From Larus michahellis (Eukaryota; Chordata; Aves; Charadriiformes; Laridae), in NCBI RefSeq assembly GCF_964199755.1, contig NC_133910.1, positions 7,648,501-7,712,500 of the forward strand: a stretch of DNA of 64,000 bases. Reading direction: 5' to 3'. The translations under genes and the position numbers were made by a program. A model generated the notes under the pieces. The model worked only from the letters and a program-made list of their open reading frames with translations. It was not told the DNA's origin and did not search any database. Each line of letters begins with the position of its first letter. The first letter of the stretch is position 1. This document shows, piece by piece, positions 1 to 27,200 of the stretch.

Positions 1-490
1 GCATGTGGTATCTTCATGTGAAAAAAAGTTTCAGAGGTTTACTGGTTTCATAGTCATCCCACTTTTTGAGTTTGGCATAATCAAATTTAAAAGTCAAAGG
101 ATAATTAAAAAAAAATCCAAGCTTATTATGAAGCTTAATTCAGTAAGACCAGCAGTGTAGAGGGTTGTGATATTTTTATTTGTTCAAAACCTCTCCTCAC
201 AAACACTGTGAGTACGGTTGACCAGCGCACCACAAGTTTCAGTGACTGTAAGGTTTGGTATTAACTGGACATGTCCTTGACCTGCCCTTTCCCTCTACAG
301 ATGGAGATTGTGATCTCAAAGTCCTTGAGCCTCAGCCGTGTCTCCTTTACAGAACTGCTTATTTATGCCACTTCAGAATCATTTATGACCCTTTTTGCAG
401 ATACCACCTCATCTTCATATGTGAACACATCATTGTAATCCATTTTTAATGAGCACAGTTCTCTCTCTGCACATGCTTTCTTTTTGGCAG
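1..490 (+). other. PKN3: PKN3 intron (5' part lies outside the window)
   Basis: No exon is recognisable here. The HR1b domain is cut at 491, so its first half and HR1a must be encoded upstream of the window. The only longer open stretch, 255-449, lacks HR1-like sequence and a matching splice donor. Confidence 0.7.
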
Positions 491-13543
<13,053 letters not shown>

Positions 13544-14199
13544 TTCCTGTGCTATAAGAAACATGAACAGATTGTTACCACCTTGAGAGAGTGTAGAGAG
13601 GACTTGGCACAGGCAATGGAAAAGTCAACAGAATTCATAGCACTGGTAGTGCCGATGACCCCAGGAAGAGAGTGCCCTGCAAGCTGAGTTAAACTACTGT
13701 GGTTTTATTCAGCCTCATTTGTTGGAGGGATACTGGATGTCAGTTATTTTTATGGAGTAATTAATGTTTGACTGGATGTATCTTCTGCTGCCATTGAATA
13801 CAGATGGAAATTTGGAATTTAAGCTGGACCTAATTTAATGAAATCAAATGATCTCTGCAACCCAGGCCACTCTTTGCAAAAAGCCTAAGTAAGTAGCACA
13901 GCTTTTGAAAGTTGAATAGTAGCAGGGGGAATGGCTGCTTTTCACCTAGTCTCTAGAAAAGATATGCAGCATTCCCTCTTTGTAATGATTTTGTGCCCAT
14001 TCCCACTCATAATTATGTATGCCAGAGAAGAAATGTATTTTAACACAACCAAGATAATGATGTCTGGGTTTGATAATGACCCAAGTGATATATCTTAAGG
14101 AAAAGGAGTCTCTTTCTAATTGTTCGAGGATGCTAAATCTTAGCTATTGTTTTTAATGATATGAAGAAGTCACAGCTTTGCACATGCTCGGTTTTTGAA

Positions 14200-14205
14200 A
14201 ATAAA
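14200..14205 (+). terminator. PKN3: PKN3 poly(A) signal AATAAA
   Basis: Canonical hexamer about 660 bases after the stop codon at 13541-13543, in an AT-rich 3' UTR. It is the first AATAAA after the stop. Confidence 0.7.
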
Positions 14206-16882
14206 GATACCTTTTCATATAATTAAATTTCAGCTTTTCATCTCCTTGGTGTTGGCTGAATGTTTTAGATCAGGAATGACCATGTTCTGCTCAACAGGCA
14301 GGATTTTCTTTTTTCTTTGTAAATGTCAATAGAAATATTTTTTTCTTCATTCCTTCTCATTGACGTTGTCTGCGTACATATTGCGTGGTGTCATCAGCTG
14401 TCATGTACAAATGATTCCAGTCAAGTTGCCTCTCCACAGACTTTATCGTGTATCTTTTGGCATAGCTAAATAATGACAGTGTTAAGACTGGAAAATCAGT
14501 AAGTTAAAGGTGATTTCATTTGCCTGGTAACATACTTTGTAATTATACTTGATAAGATACATTTTCTTCTCTTAAATTCATGTTAGCTTGTTGGGCAAAA
14601 AAAGGAAGGGTATGTAGAAATGAAGCATCACACCGATGACAAATAGGGACACACAGCTATTACTCTTTCAGTTTGTCTTTAACAGAGGTAGACAGAAGTT
14701 GAACTAATACAGTTGTGCCGTATCAGGAGATAAGGTTTGAGTGCAGCTAGTGAGTCATCATTATTAAATCAAGGCTGGTCTAAGTGCTTCAGAATTCAGA
14801 GAGGTAAGAACTTTTTTTGTGTGCGTGCAAAACAGAAATAATTCACACTAAACCTAGATTTCCTATTTTTAGAGCCAAGTAGAAATGCTTATGAAAACTT
14901 CCACATACAAATATCCTTTCAACCTCCTGTTCTGCCTTGCCGTGTAATGCCCCATTTAAAGCAGGATACACGTTTTCCTCACCCTTGTTTGAACAGTAAC
15001 GGTTGGCTCGCTGTTGGCCCCTAGTGCGTTTTGTGACTTTTCTTAAGGTCAAGGCCTCTGTAAAGTGGTAAGTAGCACAGTGGATTGTTAGCACAGGTGA
15101 AACCTAGAACTTGGGTTCAAAGAGAGAAGCATAAAGAACTAAAAATGCATGTTTAATCTTTTAATTTAAGGTTTATAGTAAAGTAAAAAGACTGTAAATT
15201 ACCATCCTCATGCCTCTAAAAAAGAATTACCAAACAGAGCAAAACTGTGTTTTGAGCTGTAGTACCTGCTGACAAATTTTTATTTGACTGATACATGAAG
15301 AATCAGAAATTGCTAAGTGGCAGATGAGCCATACTTTAGCAGGCACCATGCTGACACAAACTGCAGAATCCTTTCTGGATGGTATAACATTTATGAAAAC
15401 CATTCTTAGTGTTCTTATATCCCTCTGATAGGAGTTTCTGCCCTGAACAAACCAGACTGGACACAGATTACAAGCTCTGGCGTTGTTCAAAAAAGGGATC
15501 CTTCTGATGTTTTTTAAACTGTTTTTGGACTATGGTGCTGTATTAGTGTCTACACTGTCCTTTCATAAGTGCCCATCAACTTTAATCCCTGAGTGCATCC
15601 TACCAGCCAGATGTGCTCTTGAGCTGGTGTTAATTCCCGAGCCAAGGCAATTAAGGCACAAAATAATTTTAACTAAGATTTTGTTGTGGTGCTGATCTAT
15701 GTGTTTGTTTTTTTTTTTTTTAAAGTGTCAGAACTAAAATTCACACCACAGCCTTTTCTGTTTTTAAAGCTAGAATTGGTCATCCCAAATTTCCTTTTAG
15801 TTCCTCATGGAAACTTGGAAGTATGACCTTTTATTAGAATGGTAAACAAGCTTGCTGCTATCCTGAAAGCTATCGGCACCCCCTGATCACAATGAAACAG
15901 GACCTAGACTCTTTCCTCTTGCACTGAAACTTTGTATTCTTCTATTAAACTTTTACTAGTCTGTTGAGGTAGCAGTATGACCAACAGTGTTACTTGAGCT
16001 AGGCCAAAAGGACCAACCTCTGCTACTGGTTCTATCACCACAAGCTACCGGAAAGGACTGAGCATGAAGCTATCTGCAGAAGTAATTCGGCAGGCAAGTA
16101 TTACTTTTCTGTCCAAAGAAAAGTGGGTGGTATCATTCTTTGCTGAGTTTGTTCAAAATAGTCTGTGAACTGTTAACAGCACCGTCAACTTAAAGAAAAA
16201 ACTGTTAGAAAGCTGGTCAGGGCATCACAAAGTACAGGCTAATTATCTCATAAGCTGAATTTGGTGCCTTAGAGCTGTTTCTCATGCATGTTAATGCTAT
16301 TAACACTCAAATATTTGTGAAAAGCATTGAGGCATGGGGTCAAAATGAAATTTGCTTTTGACTGTCCAAATATTTACTCAAATATTTCTGTTACGTGCCC
16401 AACACTACTGACAAAAGGCACTGCGGTTCTCACAGTAAGAACTATGTTGAAGAAAGGCCACAGGAATTATATTGATTCTGACTGGTTTTGTCTGTAATAC
16501 CTGCTGTTCTCTAGCAGCAAACGGAGGGGGAAACTTTGTGGAAGAGAAGTGAACATGGATGTTCACACTACTCTTGCATCTCTTCTGGAGAAATGTGAAT
16601 GCAGTTAGCAAAAGGAAGTAAATTTAGAGATACCTTTGCTCAGTCCAGAAATCAGCCCCGCTGGCCTTCCCAGAACCAGTGTCTCCCCTTTAATAGTGTT
16701 ATTCATATATAAAAAATAACCCTGACTGTCCTTAATATGTAATTTGCAGGACTGCGGAACAGGTTGCATAGTTCGTGAGGTACTAAAGTTCCATGCAAGG
16801 CAACTGCAGCAGTTGCATTAGCAAAGCTTTACCCAGCAACCTGCAGCTGTGTTGGCACTCTACCAGGTAGAGACTACTGGGA
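14206..16882. other. Intergenic DNA between convergent PKN3 and ZDHHC12
   Basis: The two genes converge here. The part next to 16882 must include the ZDHHC12 3' UTR. Antisense poly(A) candidates are ATTAAA at 16689-16694 (about 190 bases from the ZDHHC12 stop) and AATAAA at 15830-15835 and 15279-15284. A poly-T run lies at 15707-15722. I see no further gene or repeat. Confidence 0.6.
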
Positions 16883-19800
16883 CTAGACAGGCTCATTGTT
16901 CCTCTGGAAGTAGATGTTCTCCCATGCAGTGAGGTGGCTTGAACAGAAGAATCTCCAGAGATTGAGGATTACCCCTTGGTCAAAGGGATTCTCCAACTCA
17001 GAGTGTCGCAGGTAGGAGATACGATGGTGTGACATGAATTCCCAGGTGGTGGTGTTGTATGAGATCAGATAGAGGTGTGAAATAAGCAGCAGCAGGACAA
17101 CAATGGTGAATATGACTATCAGGAGGAAGGACATGAGGAGGAAAATGTTGTGCCGCAGCCAGTCCCAGGACTGTTCAAAGTAGAGGCCTGACCTTTCAAT
17201 TCAAAGAGAAATAAATTCATGGTTTAACATGTAGAACTAGTTATGTAAGCCAAGCAAACTTTATGGCATATTTAAGTTTGATTCATCACTAGTGATCTTC
17301 TGATTGATAGTCATTTACTAGGGTTAATATACTATAAACTCTTGAAAGACTGCACCAGTAGTGACTTAAAATCTAAGATGTTTAAAAGATGCTGGTTCCC
17401 CTGGCAGCTGAGAGAGACAATCGTCTTCAGTTAACTTCTCTCCTGCACAGGCATACAGCTGAAACCCCATGGGAGCTTCCAGTACTTAAATTTGTAAACA
17501 AAGATCGTATTACACTAACTGAAGCAAAATTAGTTAGCTTTTTTACTATTGCTAATTCTGTTAATTTAAGCTTAATACAAAGATGAACAATGAAACCTAA
17601 ATTATGGGATTCTGCTCAACTACTGATCAGCTATGTTGTCCCTCAGCAGGTCAGGGCGCTCAGAAGAGCTGATCTCCAGGGTGCAAAAGAGGGTGAAGAT
17701 GCAAAGCCAGTCCACTCACTGCTATAAACCCTAGGAGCACCAAACTTTTAGCAATCTCAGAGGTCAAAGTGCTGACTCCAGGCCTTACCAAGCAGCGTGA
17801 CCTCCCCACAGCAGAACCACAAGCTGCACGCTCAAGTAGGCAATGAAGAGGGGGTGATTCTTCTCTCCTACACAGTTCTCAATCCAGGGACAGTGATGGT
17901 CGTAACGCCGTACGCAGTGTTGGCACAGCTGGCAGTGCCTGGCTCGCATTGGTTGCTGCAAAACAGAAAAAGCAAACAAACACTAGCAAAGTGCACTGCT
18001 GTTCGACTCCCTTTTTGGTAGGAAAGAGCACCATGCAATACTGTCTTCCTCCACAGCAGTACTGTCCCAAAAGCACTCTATATTCATAGAATGGTTTGGG
18101 TTGGAAGGGACCTTAAAGATCACCTTGTTCCAACCCCCCTGCCGTGGGCAGGGACACCTCCCAGTACACCAGGTTGCTCAACCCAGTCTCTATTGTTATG
18201 TTAGTCTATCTTACATTGAGATAACAGCACAACATAAACACTCTGAAGACAACTAAAAGGGGATCATGATTCCCCTGGTAGAGACCCAAATGAGTGAGAT
18301 TCAAATTAAATGAGTCTCCCACTCGACTTCCATCTATACACTTTCTTTATTATCTATCTATTTATAAGAAGCCCAGTGTGCAAAGAAGGGAGATAGAGCC
18401 AATCAGTCTAGCAAGTAAACCACGAGTGGAGTGCTGAGGTGAAAAACTAGAACCACAGCTATTGAAGAAAGTGGGCAGGGATGGGATGGGATGTCTTCAG
18501 GGGACTGCACGGAGGAGGGAAGTATCTCTACTTCTGTGGGAATACAAGACACTTGCACAGGAAAGCAGCTCAGGTACCAGGAGCAGAGAAGATGAAAGAC
18601 CTGGCTGAGCAAAGTAGTATGAGTGTGCCTCCTAGGATTTGTTCCCTGAAGCATCTATGTTTTGCCAGCTTTTCCTCTTGCAATAAGCTCACTTCTCCTC
18701 ATAGGTATTCTTTGGGAATTTATGGAAGCCGGGATAATGCTGGATTTTATTAAACTGATAAGGATTGCTCTGAAAACAGGCGCTTCTAGGCTTTAGGCAA
18801 ACTGTTTCAAGAGCTAAATTAATTGCTTTAATTTTTCTTTCATGCTATCTTTTACAATTCAGGCTAATGTTTTGTTGTTTTCAGGTCTCTGAACAAGCTC
18901 ACAGCTACCAGCAGTTCTTATTTGTCATGCTCAACTGATTTTCTAACTCTCTATCAAGATATCTTCAAAATAAGCTTTTTGACAATACCGTAAGGTCTGA
19001 CTGACGTGGCAGTAAGAATGTAGAATACCATTTTCCCATGGCAAAGATGATTACTTTTTCTATGAATCAGCAAGGACTTGTTTCAACCTTGGAAAACTAA
19101 GGTACATGCCAATGTCCATCACTACCACATCTCTAGCTACACAATTTGTTTGGATCACGTTTCAATTCAGGACTGTATCTGAATTCAATTTGCTAGTTGT
19201 GTTTACTTTTTCTGTGAGTTTTTCAGCGGGAGGGTGACCTTTTGACAGAATTAATCAGATTTGCCATGCCTCCGAACCACTGAGCAGTGAGCAGCAGTGA
19301 CAGAGCAGAAAAACAAAGCCAACAGCAGCTGAACAAAGATGTTGCCAAAAAACGTAAGCTTGCAAATCGCACATCCCATTCCCTTCTAGTGTGTTATGAA
19401 TGCCCACCTTCACCATGCAGTAACCACAACGACGCATCTTAATATTACTTGGAACTTGGGGTATCACCATGCTTTGTTCTTCACTATTGCCTGCCTGTAA
19501 AATAGAGAAAGGAAGTGACTAAGAAGGTTTTGTGTCCTGCCATCTGAAGTACGGTAGCTTTTAGCCCACTTGGCATGGCTGCACTGTCTGGATCCTTTTA
19601 CAGTTACACAGTGCTGTCTATTTCTATCATTAGGAAAGTTAAAATAATTCCTTAGAATTCCTACAGAACCCGCTATATAAATACTGTGGCATGAAATGCC
19701 ACTGCAGACAGTTACGGTACAGTGAGAGAGAACAGGCTACTGTAACCATTGAAAGAACGTTTACACAGGGGCAGAAATAAGTGTGGACAAGATACCACAC

Positions 19801-21014
19801 TGATCCCAGTGCTATGCTTTAGGACAAAAATAAACAAGGTTAGACTTCACTTCCAAACACAACAATGTCTTTTCAGTATAAGCAGTGCTACTTATTCAGA
19901 ACACAGCCAACATTTACATTAATGGTGGATGATTAACATTGATAATGTGCTGTTTCTTTTGTCCTATGCAATCTGTAAGGCCTGAAGTAGCTTACCTCTC
20001 GGTTACTGTAACTCCCCATCTCCATTTACCTCACTCTGTTGTTTGCGTATCTGTCCTCTGAGAGGGCAACTAAATCTATAAACAGTCCGATAAATAGAGT
20101 TGCAGAGAGCACTTTCTTCCAAGCTTGCCATTCAATTCAGGTTTTTTGCACTTAGTGGTGGTTAGCATAAAATAGGTCATGTACACGTTCCATAGGGTAC
20201 TGCAGCCTCTGATGCCAGAGAGGATTTATGCTCAAAGGGCACAGTGCACTTCCAACAGGAGCATGGTATAAAATACACAGTTAAAGTCTGTGAACCCTAC
20301 TGCAGTTACAGAATATGAATCAGAGACTGTCTGGCCTAACCCCCAAGGGTCTGTGTGCGCTTCCTTTACGCCAAGTGCAACAAAAACTGTTTCACATTGT
20401 TTGTTTATCTAGCAGAGCAGGGAAAAAGAAAAAAGCCTATAGATTTTACAGCCTCACCACTTTCTCCCGTTCATGAAGTGAAATACCTCCACTTCCTCTT
20501 CAGACTTAACAAAACCCGGATCCATGAGAGACACCTTAAAGTACAGCAGGACAGAGCACAGCACCAGTAAGACGAAGATCAGCGGCTGCAACAGCTCTCC
20601 ACGCTCCTCTTGCTTTTGCAGATCTGAAAGGTACCCCAAAAAAAGAGCGCAGCAGTTCCCGGTGAAGCCTTTGGGATTTTTCTCTCTGGCCTTAACCAAG
20701 GGGTTAAGGGGAAGGGGAGAAAATGGGGAGAAACCGGGCGGCGAGACGGAGTGGGGTGAGAAGGGGAGACGCAGGCCATGGAAGGGGCTCCCGAGCGCCC
20801 CACCGCCGGGGCAGGGAGACCACCCGCGTTTCCCCCCTGCTGCCCGGGCACAGGCGGCCGGCACAGCCCGAGCCTGGGTCGTTGCCGCCTCTCCTCAGGG
20901 ACGGGCCGCCTCCCCCGGCGGGGGCTCACCTGTGCGGTGCAGGAAGAGTCCCAGCGCCAGGGCCCCGCTGAGGGCGGTGTGCGCCGTCCGCACCCACAGC
21001 CCGCCGGCCCCCAT
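16883..21014 (-). CDS. ZDHHC12: DHHC palmitoyltransferase ZDHHC12, five exons
   Basis: Membrane enzyme that transfers palmitate to protein cysteines, generally at Golgi/ER membranes. Coding exons on the minus strand, first to last: 21014-20930, 20623-20487, 19494-19408, 17955-17789, 17192-16883. They join in phase to 261 residues; human ZDHHC12 is about 267. Visible: a hydrophobic segment near residues 10-24, a second about 38-55, and a Cys-rich domain with the catalytic DHHC at 122-125 ([20 protein letters not shown]). A third membrane segment lies in exon 4, a fourth at about 175-195, and the family TTxE motif is TTWE at 207-210. The start ATG sits in a strong context (GCGCCATGG). The last acceptor is taken as AAAG at 17193, which restores W-S-G-L as in mammals. 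It lies in a CpG island and is transcribed away from ZER1's 3' end. Intact. Confidence 0.95.
18083..18186 (-). mobile_element. CR1 LINE 3'-end fragment
   Basis: About 104 bases open with TTCATAGAATGGTTTGGGTTGGA and continue through CCTTAAAGATCA and CCAACCCCCCTGCC to AGGTTGCTCAACCCAG. This is the reverse complement of the typical avian CR1 3' end, so the element is on the minus strand. It is 5'-truncated, as most CR1 copies are, and sits in the ZDHHC12 intron between exons 3 and 4. Confidence 0.93.
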
Positions 21015-21260
21015 GGCGCCCGGAAGGGCGGGCGGCGCCCGGAGGCGGGGCCGGGCGCGGCGGGTGGCGGCTCGGCGGGGCGACAGGGCCCGTTGCACTC
21101 CTCAGCGCGGCCCCGGGTGGCCCGGCCCGCCCAGGGGTGCCGGGGCGGGTGCTGACCCCTCAGAGTCGGCTTCCCCGAGTGGGAACCGGGTTTTCTTCCC
21201 TCCCTGCCTGGCTGCGGCCCGCGGGCCCCTTCCTTCCCTCATGCCGCCAGCCGTGTTTTG
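20690..21260 (-). promoter_or_regulatory. ZDHHC12: CpG-island promoter of ZDHHC12
   Basis: A GC- and CpG-dense block covers the first exon and about 250 bases upstream. It includes an ETS-like CCCGGAAG just upstream of the ATG (about 21019-21026) and GC boxes such as GGCGGGGCCGGG. No TATA box is seen. Long open frames on both strands here are products of GC-rich composition. Confidence 0.75.
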
Positions 21261-24200
21261 CCCTGCACGCTGGCCTTCCCCAGGAGAGAGGCCTTTCCTG
21301 CAGCCTCCCATCACGGCTTGTCCCCTCACCCTGAGTGCCCCGGGCCGTCAGCCATTTCTCATTTTGGTGGGTATTGTGAGGAGCGCAGGGCTGAGGTAAA
21401 ACTCCTCTACACCCGAGGCAAATGGCACTAAGTCTCCGTGTGAGGAACGGAAGGGGTCTCGCCGTTGGAAAGCGAGGGTTCACGGTGGTGGCTGGGTGAG
21501 GCCGCCGTGCGTTAATGCTGATCTCGCCAATTTGGTTGTTTCACCTGTTGATTTACACCCCCCACCCAGGGAGAAACGCAGAGGTTGTGCCTGGCTGAGT
21601 GCATGCAGACAGCCTTATTAGTGCAAATGGAGCTTGTAAAACGTCTGACATAACTTCAGTAGGAGCCGCCGCCAGTGTGGGATTTGATCGAACTTGGGAT
21701 GTGGCAGCGAAGGCATTGGTGTCGGAGCCAGGCCATTAGACTCCTCAGCAGCAGCAGAGGGGAAACCGGCATGTCTGGAGAATGGGCCTGCTCATCTGAA
21801 AGCAGACATCTAAAAGGAGTTGAATTGCACCCTAGATGTGTTTTTGTCTCTTGCTAACAATAAAAAAAGCCAAGAAGTCTAGCTTAGATGTACGCGTTTA
21901 CGCTTTGAGTGTCTGTCTATTTAGGGGAGATGAATCTCACTGTAGGCCTGTAAAAGTTATTAAATCAGTGTTTTCTCTTTAATCCCTTTTCAGTTTTAAC
22001 ATAGATATATCTTGCTGCTTTTGTTACCTTCCTTCCCAGTAAAAACTTGAAAGAAAAAACACATTCTTTGCAAATTTATCCTCCAGCACCTGAAAAGTAG
22101 CAGATTCCTTGGTATTGTTTGACCACAAATGGGGTGTTCTTGTTTATTTTAGTCTCTGTTAAGTGTTAGTGGCCACCTGCTGATTCCAGGAAAGCACCTG
22201 GCTGCACATGTCACTGAAATTGTTTACCTGAGACAGCTGTGTTGAAATGTTAATAAAAATTGTAGTCTAAATTTCCAACAGTCGTTCAAATCCTTTTGTT
22301 TTCTTTTTTTTTTTTGTTACAGGTAAATGCAAAACCTACAGAAATCCTCCCTCAGATACCTCATAGACTGCGTCAGTGCTTGTCAAAGCTCACATATGCA
22401 AGATGGGCCAGCTACTCTCTGCCTGCTTTAAATATCCTGAAAATTGTTCTGTTCCTTGACTTATAAAGGAAGCCTTTCATAACAGTAGGAACCTCAGAAC
22501 AGTAACATCAGGCTCTGTCTACAAACAGAAAAAAAAAAAAGGTGGGTAGTGTCTTTCCATTCTGGGTGTAGATTTTAATGCTTAATTAAGGCAATTTGAG
22601 TAGTAACAATATTACCCACTTCAAAGTAGAAACATTTTGGTATTCTAGAATAATCTGTCCTAAGGAATGTATTCTCACTCTCTCTGTGATTAGAATAATT
22701 TGGTGCATGTTACGGTTTTTATCTTTTCTTACAGCTTTGAAACTTGTTTTACAGAGATCAGAGTTCATCTTTGTCTCAAGGGTTTCAACCTAAATGACTG
22801 GTTGAAATTAGGATTAGTTCCAGAAAGTCTCTACTAGCAAGTTTCTGAGCGGAGAATCTAGATTCTTATGGCATTCCAGCTAGGAATTTCATGCTGCTGG
22901 AAGCCTGAGGTATCCCTCTGTACTCTTACAATGTGGTACATCTTCAGCTCCCTAGAGGCAGTTCAGTTTCACGATTCCTCCTCCTACATCAGCCACCTAG
23001 AGTCTGATCCTTTAGAGAATTTACAATGACCACTGAATTAACTGGCAGTTGAACCCTCGCAGGGTCTTAAGAAGAAAGTCACGCTGGCCTTAAAGCAGAT
23101 TGACTGTTTTAAGCTAGAGTCTTTTCTTGAGTACTCAGCTTCTGACCACTTACAAAGCTTAGGCTGTGGAATGCAAGCCGCAGATCCGTTACAGAGTTCA
23201 GAGACAAGCTGTACAGTCAAATATTGTTCTGGGATTTTTTTTCTCCTCTCACATAATTTCATAACAATACTCTCTTCCTCCACGCCTCTTTTCTATTGAC
23301 AAACAGTATTGTATCCCTTGGAGTGATGAAAGGAAAAGCCACTGAACTGCATCGTCAACACATGGCAGTTCCTTTCATTTTTAATGAAATATATGACAGC
23401 AAATGGACCAGTAATGTATCTAAATAAACCACATTCATAGACCAAAGGAAGAAGACATTGTTAAGCACTAGGTTTAATACACAGCGGGTATCCAATGGAT
23501 ACAACAGAAAAGTTAATTCATTCAGAATTGTAAGGAAGCAACAGTTGTGCATTATTATTTTTTGCTTGGTTTCACCATGTACTAACATTTGAACCAGGCC
23601 TCTCAACATTAGGCAGGTCAATGAACAGAGTAAAAGCAGACGCTTGCTCATTATAACTGAGGTTATTTTCTTTAAGCAAAACAAGGAAATACATATTTAG
23701 TTAGCTTAAAAACTTTTTTTAAACAAGAAAAGAATTACAGAGAGAATCAGTGACAATTATATGAAATCAAAATATAGTCTGCTAAAGCAGAAGTGCTTCA
23801 GTTCAGCAGGAAGTCTCCCTCATTCCTTTTTTTTTTTTTTTAAGTGCTGTCTTCTCATCCAGCCCCCATGTTGCTTTTCATCCATTCCTGATGACCATTA
23901 CCCTCTGTGCTTCATACACATGGTTGTCATGGAGACCAGCTGTTTCCCTACTTTTAATTCTCTTTTTTCCCAGCACAAGCTACCCTCCAACACCTGAGCT
24001 GTGGCAGGCTCCTCCCTAAACAGTCTCAAGAAAATGTATTTTCTATGGAGTAGTGCCTGAATGCAGTGCCCCTATAGCTCTTGTCCTACTGGTAATTAAT
24101 TGCCATTTTCAAGTGATGAGAGGGAAATAGGCTCACAGCTCCAAGACTTTTCTTCCCACTCATCTTTTGCAGAGACCAGAGTGACTGCAGCAGAAGCCCA

Positions 24201-27200
24201 ACCAAGCTGACAAGCTGGGTAGGATTCAGCACTGAACAGATATCATTTCAGCCAGTACGTAGGTGCAGGATAATAGCAGCCATCATGCAGATGGGGCAGA
24301 CGAATTATCTGCAGTGTTACTAATTGACACAAATATCAGCGCTAAACTTTCTTGGCTTGGTCTAGATGAGAAAGTCTGGTGCTGCTGGGTGTTAAACATC
24401 ACACAAGTAAATGCCAATTATTATAAGCAATTCCTCCCACAGATCTTGTCAAATGGAAGCACTTGTGGAAAGTTGCCCACCAATTTGCTCTCTTATCTAT
24501 TCCAGAGAAAACGGCAGACACCTGACAGCCTGCATGCTGAGGACTGCTGTATCATTGACGGGCCACCGAACCAGGACACATCCTCCAGCCAGGAAGGAAA
24601 CTACATACAATCAAGGTAGAGGGTTCCTTTGGTGTCCCAGTCTCTGCAGAGAACTACTGACTTGTGCTCGTGCTCTGCTTGCCGAGCTTGTGAATGTTAA
24701 AGGAAATGTAGTAGTGAAAACACAAATAAGAATCTGAATGGGGCAACAGCTAGGGAGCACAAGAAGCCCCTCTGTCATATCTTTACATACTATGAACTTC
24801 TCCCCATGTGGGTTTTCATTTGGCAGATAGAACCCTGTTCTAGTTTTCTGGGCAGAATTGGTCGTTAGCTCTACAGTTCTGAGTTGAGGTCTCCCAGTTC
24901 ATTCCTTTGCTCCAGCAAAGCTGGAAGGCCTGAGAAGCTTCTCTGTAAGAGTCAAGCATTTCAGGATATCCAACTTCCCCTTTTACATTAGACCTTCATA
25001 GAAAATCAGCTACTTCCCTCTCCCCTCCTTTGCAGAATATTGGTATGATGGCTGCAGTCAGCTATCCTGTTCTGTCCTGAGCATTGGATCTACAGCAGCA
25101 ATTCATTAACTCCCCTTTGCCTCCAGAAGGTGCTTTCAGGTCATGGTACATGCGTTTTGCGTGGGGTGCAACAATGCCTGTTGTTTCAGTTAGGGAAACC
25201 GAGGTACAAACTAGTTTCAAACTCTCGATTACAGGAATTCCTGGATTACACTCAGGTGCTCAGAGGGTAACTTTCTCTTTTTTTGCCCCTTACTGAAAGG
25301 GAAATGCTATTTTTCAGCTCACAAAGTTTGCTGGCTTGAAGACATTGAAGCTTGTAGCCAAAGCTCATGTTACTCTAGCAGGGATGCTATTTCTTTTAAA
25401 ATGCTGTCTCAGGAATTTACCTTTCTGGTGGCCTGACTCAAAATCTTCTGTGTAGCTAGCTGTAACAGGGCAGTTATAGCTCCCCCTCCCCCTGGGATCA
25501 GTCACAGATTTCAGAAAGTTAAGCTTTTGTGGCCGGCTGGCCTGTCTCCAGTAATCTACATGTTGCTGGGAATTTGAAATCTTTTTATTCTGGTTCAGGC
25601 TCAGGTACAGCTTGATGAGGGTATGTGAGCGATGAGGACAGGGCTTATTTTTACAGTGTGAAACAAAGGTTTGATGCAGCTTGGATCTTGTTTGTTTGGG
25701 ATACCATGGTCCAGCTTGCAGCGGGTGAGACCTCAGTAACAGCTGAACTTACAGGGTTTGAAAAACCCAAACCTTTGGTGTCTTGAGGCAGATGGAACCA
25801 AGCCATCAGTTGTCCGTTAACTTTGATGTAGTTGTGCCAAAATCTCAGCATAAAGCCTGATTGTTTGGCTCTGATTACAGTGCAAGCCTGAGGTCTGCTG
25901 TAGCTGAGACGGGAGATCCTGAGCTCCAGCTGTCTCCCCAACACGGATTTCTGATACCTCTCACATCTGTGATGTGTCCCCTTCTGCTTCACCCCCACCT
26001 TGCCACCATAATCAGAATCTTGAGTGGCCTTTGTCATGTGATTCAAGATTTTAGCGGTAGGAGCTTTCACTATACGGGCAGTAGAAAGGAAGAAAGCCTA
26101 GTGTGTGGCACTGTCGCGTGAAACAACCTCAAAGGGATAGCAGCACTAAATGGAGAACTAAACAAGCAAAGCCTGACTCCCCTAATGCTCCGAGGCTGGT
26201 TGGCAGTATTTGCAGCCTCTCTTAGTTTTGCATCTAGAAGGAAGAGTAGCAAATGTTATACAGAAAACAGATCTTGAAATAAGCTTCCCCGTCTCAAAGC
26301 TCATAGGGACGCAAATTCTTGGGGAACAGGAGTAAGGGAGAGAAAAATACATTTCAATCAAACAACTGGAAAAAAGTATAATTCGTCAAGTTTTGCAAAC
26401 TGTATGAAAACAATTCAAAAGTGACACAAAAATATATATAAGTTTGAAAAATACTTAAAGAAAAAAGTACAGATCTCACAATATCAAAACAGATGACGTA
26501 TGGTTAAAAAGAAAAAAAAAAAGACATTGAGTAACACCATATTGGCAGAAAAAGTAAACCTCTCCAGGGCAGCTGTGTTCTGTCATTTAAAGTGTCAGTT
26601 TGTGTATCTAGGATCTGTCTATAATGTGCTCAGCAATGACAACATTAGCTCTGAGCATTAGAAGAACCTCATAGCAGCGAGTCAAATCTGAGAGCAATGT
26701 ATACAAGGGGAGAGCAGCGAGAGTTACTGTGCTCAGAGGCCTGAAATGTCGCAGCTCACACAGCCATGGTCTCCTCTTACTGCTACCAGACATAAAATCT
26801 TTTCTAAATCCCTTCTAAGGGAAGATTTGTGAATTGTGAAAGAACCGTGGCAAGCAGAGGGCTCAGGATGGACCGCGCGCCATATTGTTGAGTGCCTGGC
26901 TGTGAGGCAAACCTTGGCCTTTGGCTTCTTGAGCCTTTAGAGGTTTGGAGTCTTATAGGGGAAGACCGCCTCAGTGGGACTCTCACTCCATCATGCAAAG
27001 TGGAGCAATGCTGCTGATGTGAGCAGGACTGCACTGTAAGTGCCAGTGGGAGTCAGATAAAACCAGGGTCTTTTGCTTCCCAGAAGAGGGGGAAGATGTT
27101 GCGGTGGAATAAGAGGTGCTATTTTATGTGATCGCCCTCCAAACGGTTCCTGGAGACTCCCCAGTCTCAGAAGAGGACTTTAGCACTTCCAATTACAGCA

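Noticed and set aside
20524-21399. 291-codon open frame on the plus strand across the ZDHHC12 first exons
   Set aside because: It is antisense to real ZDHHC12 exons and lies in a CpG island, where stop codons are rare. Arg/Pro/Gly-rich composition and no family features.
23355-23684. 109-codon minus-strand frame rich in Leu and Cys
   Set aside because: The hydrophobic look comes from AT-rich sequence; no domain, and no promoter or splice context.
25651-26070. 139-codon minus-strand frame downstream of ZER1
   Set aside because: No recognisable domain; it lies in the probable 3' UTR or intergenic DNA and looks random in composition.
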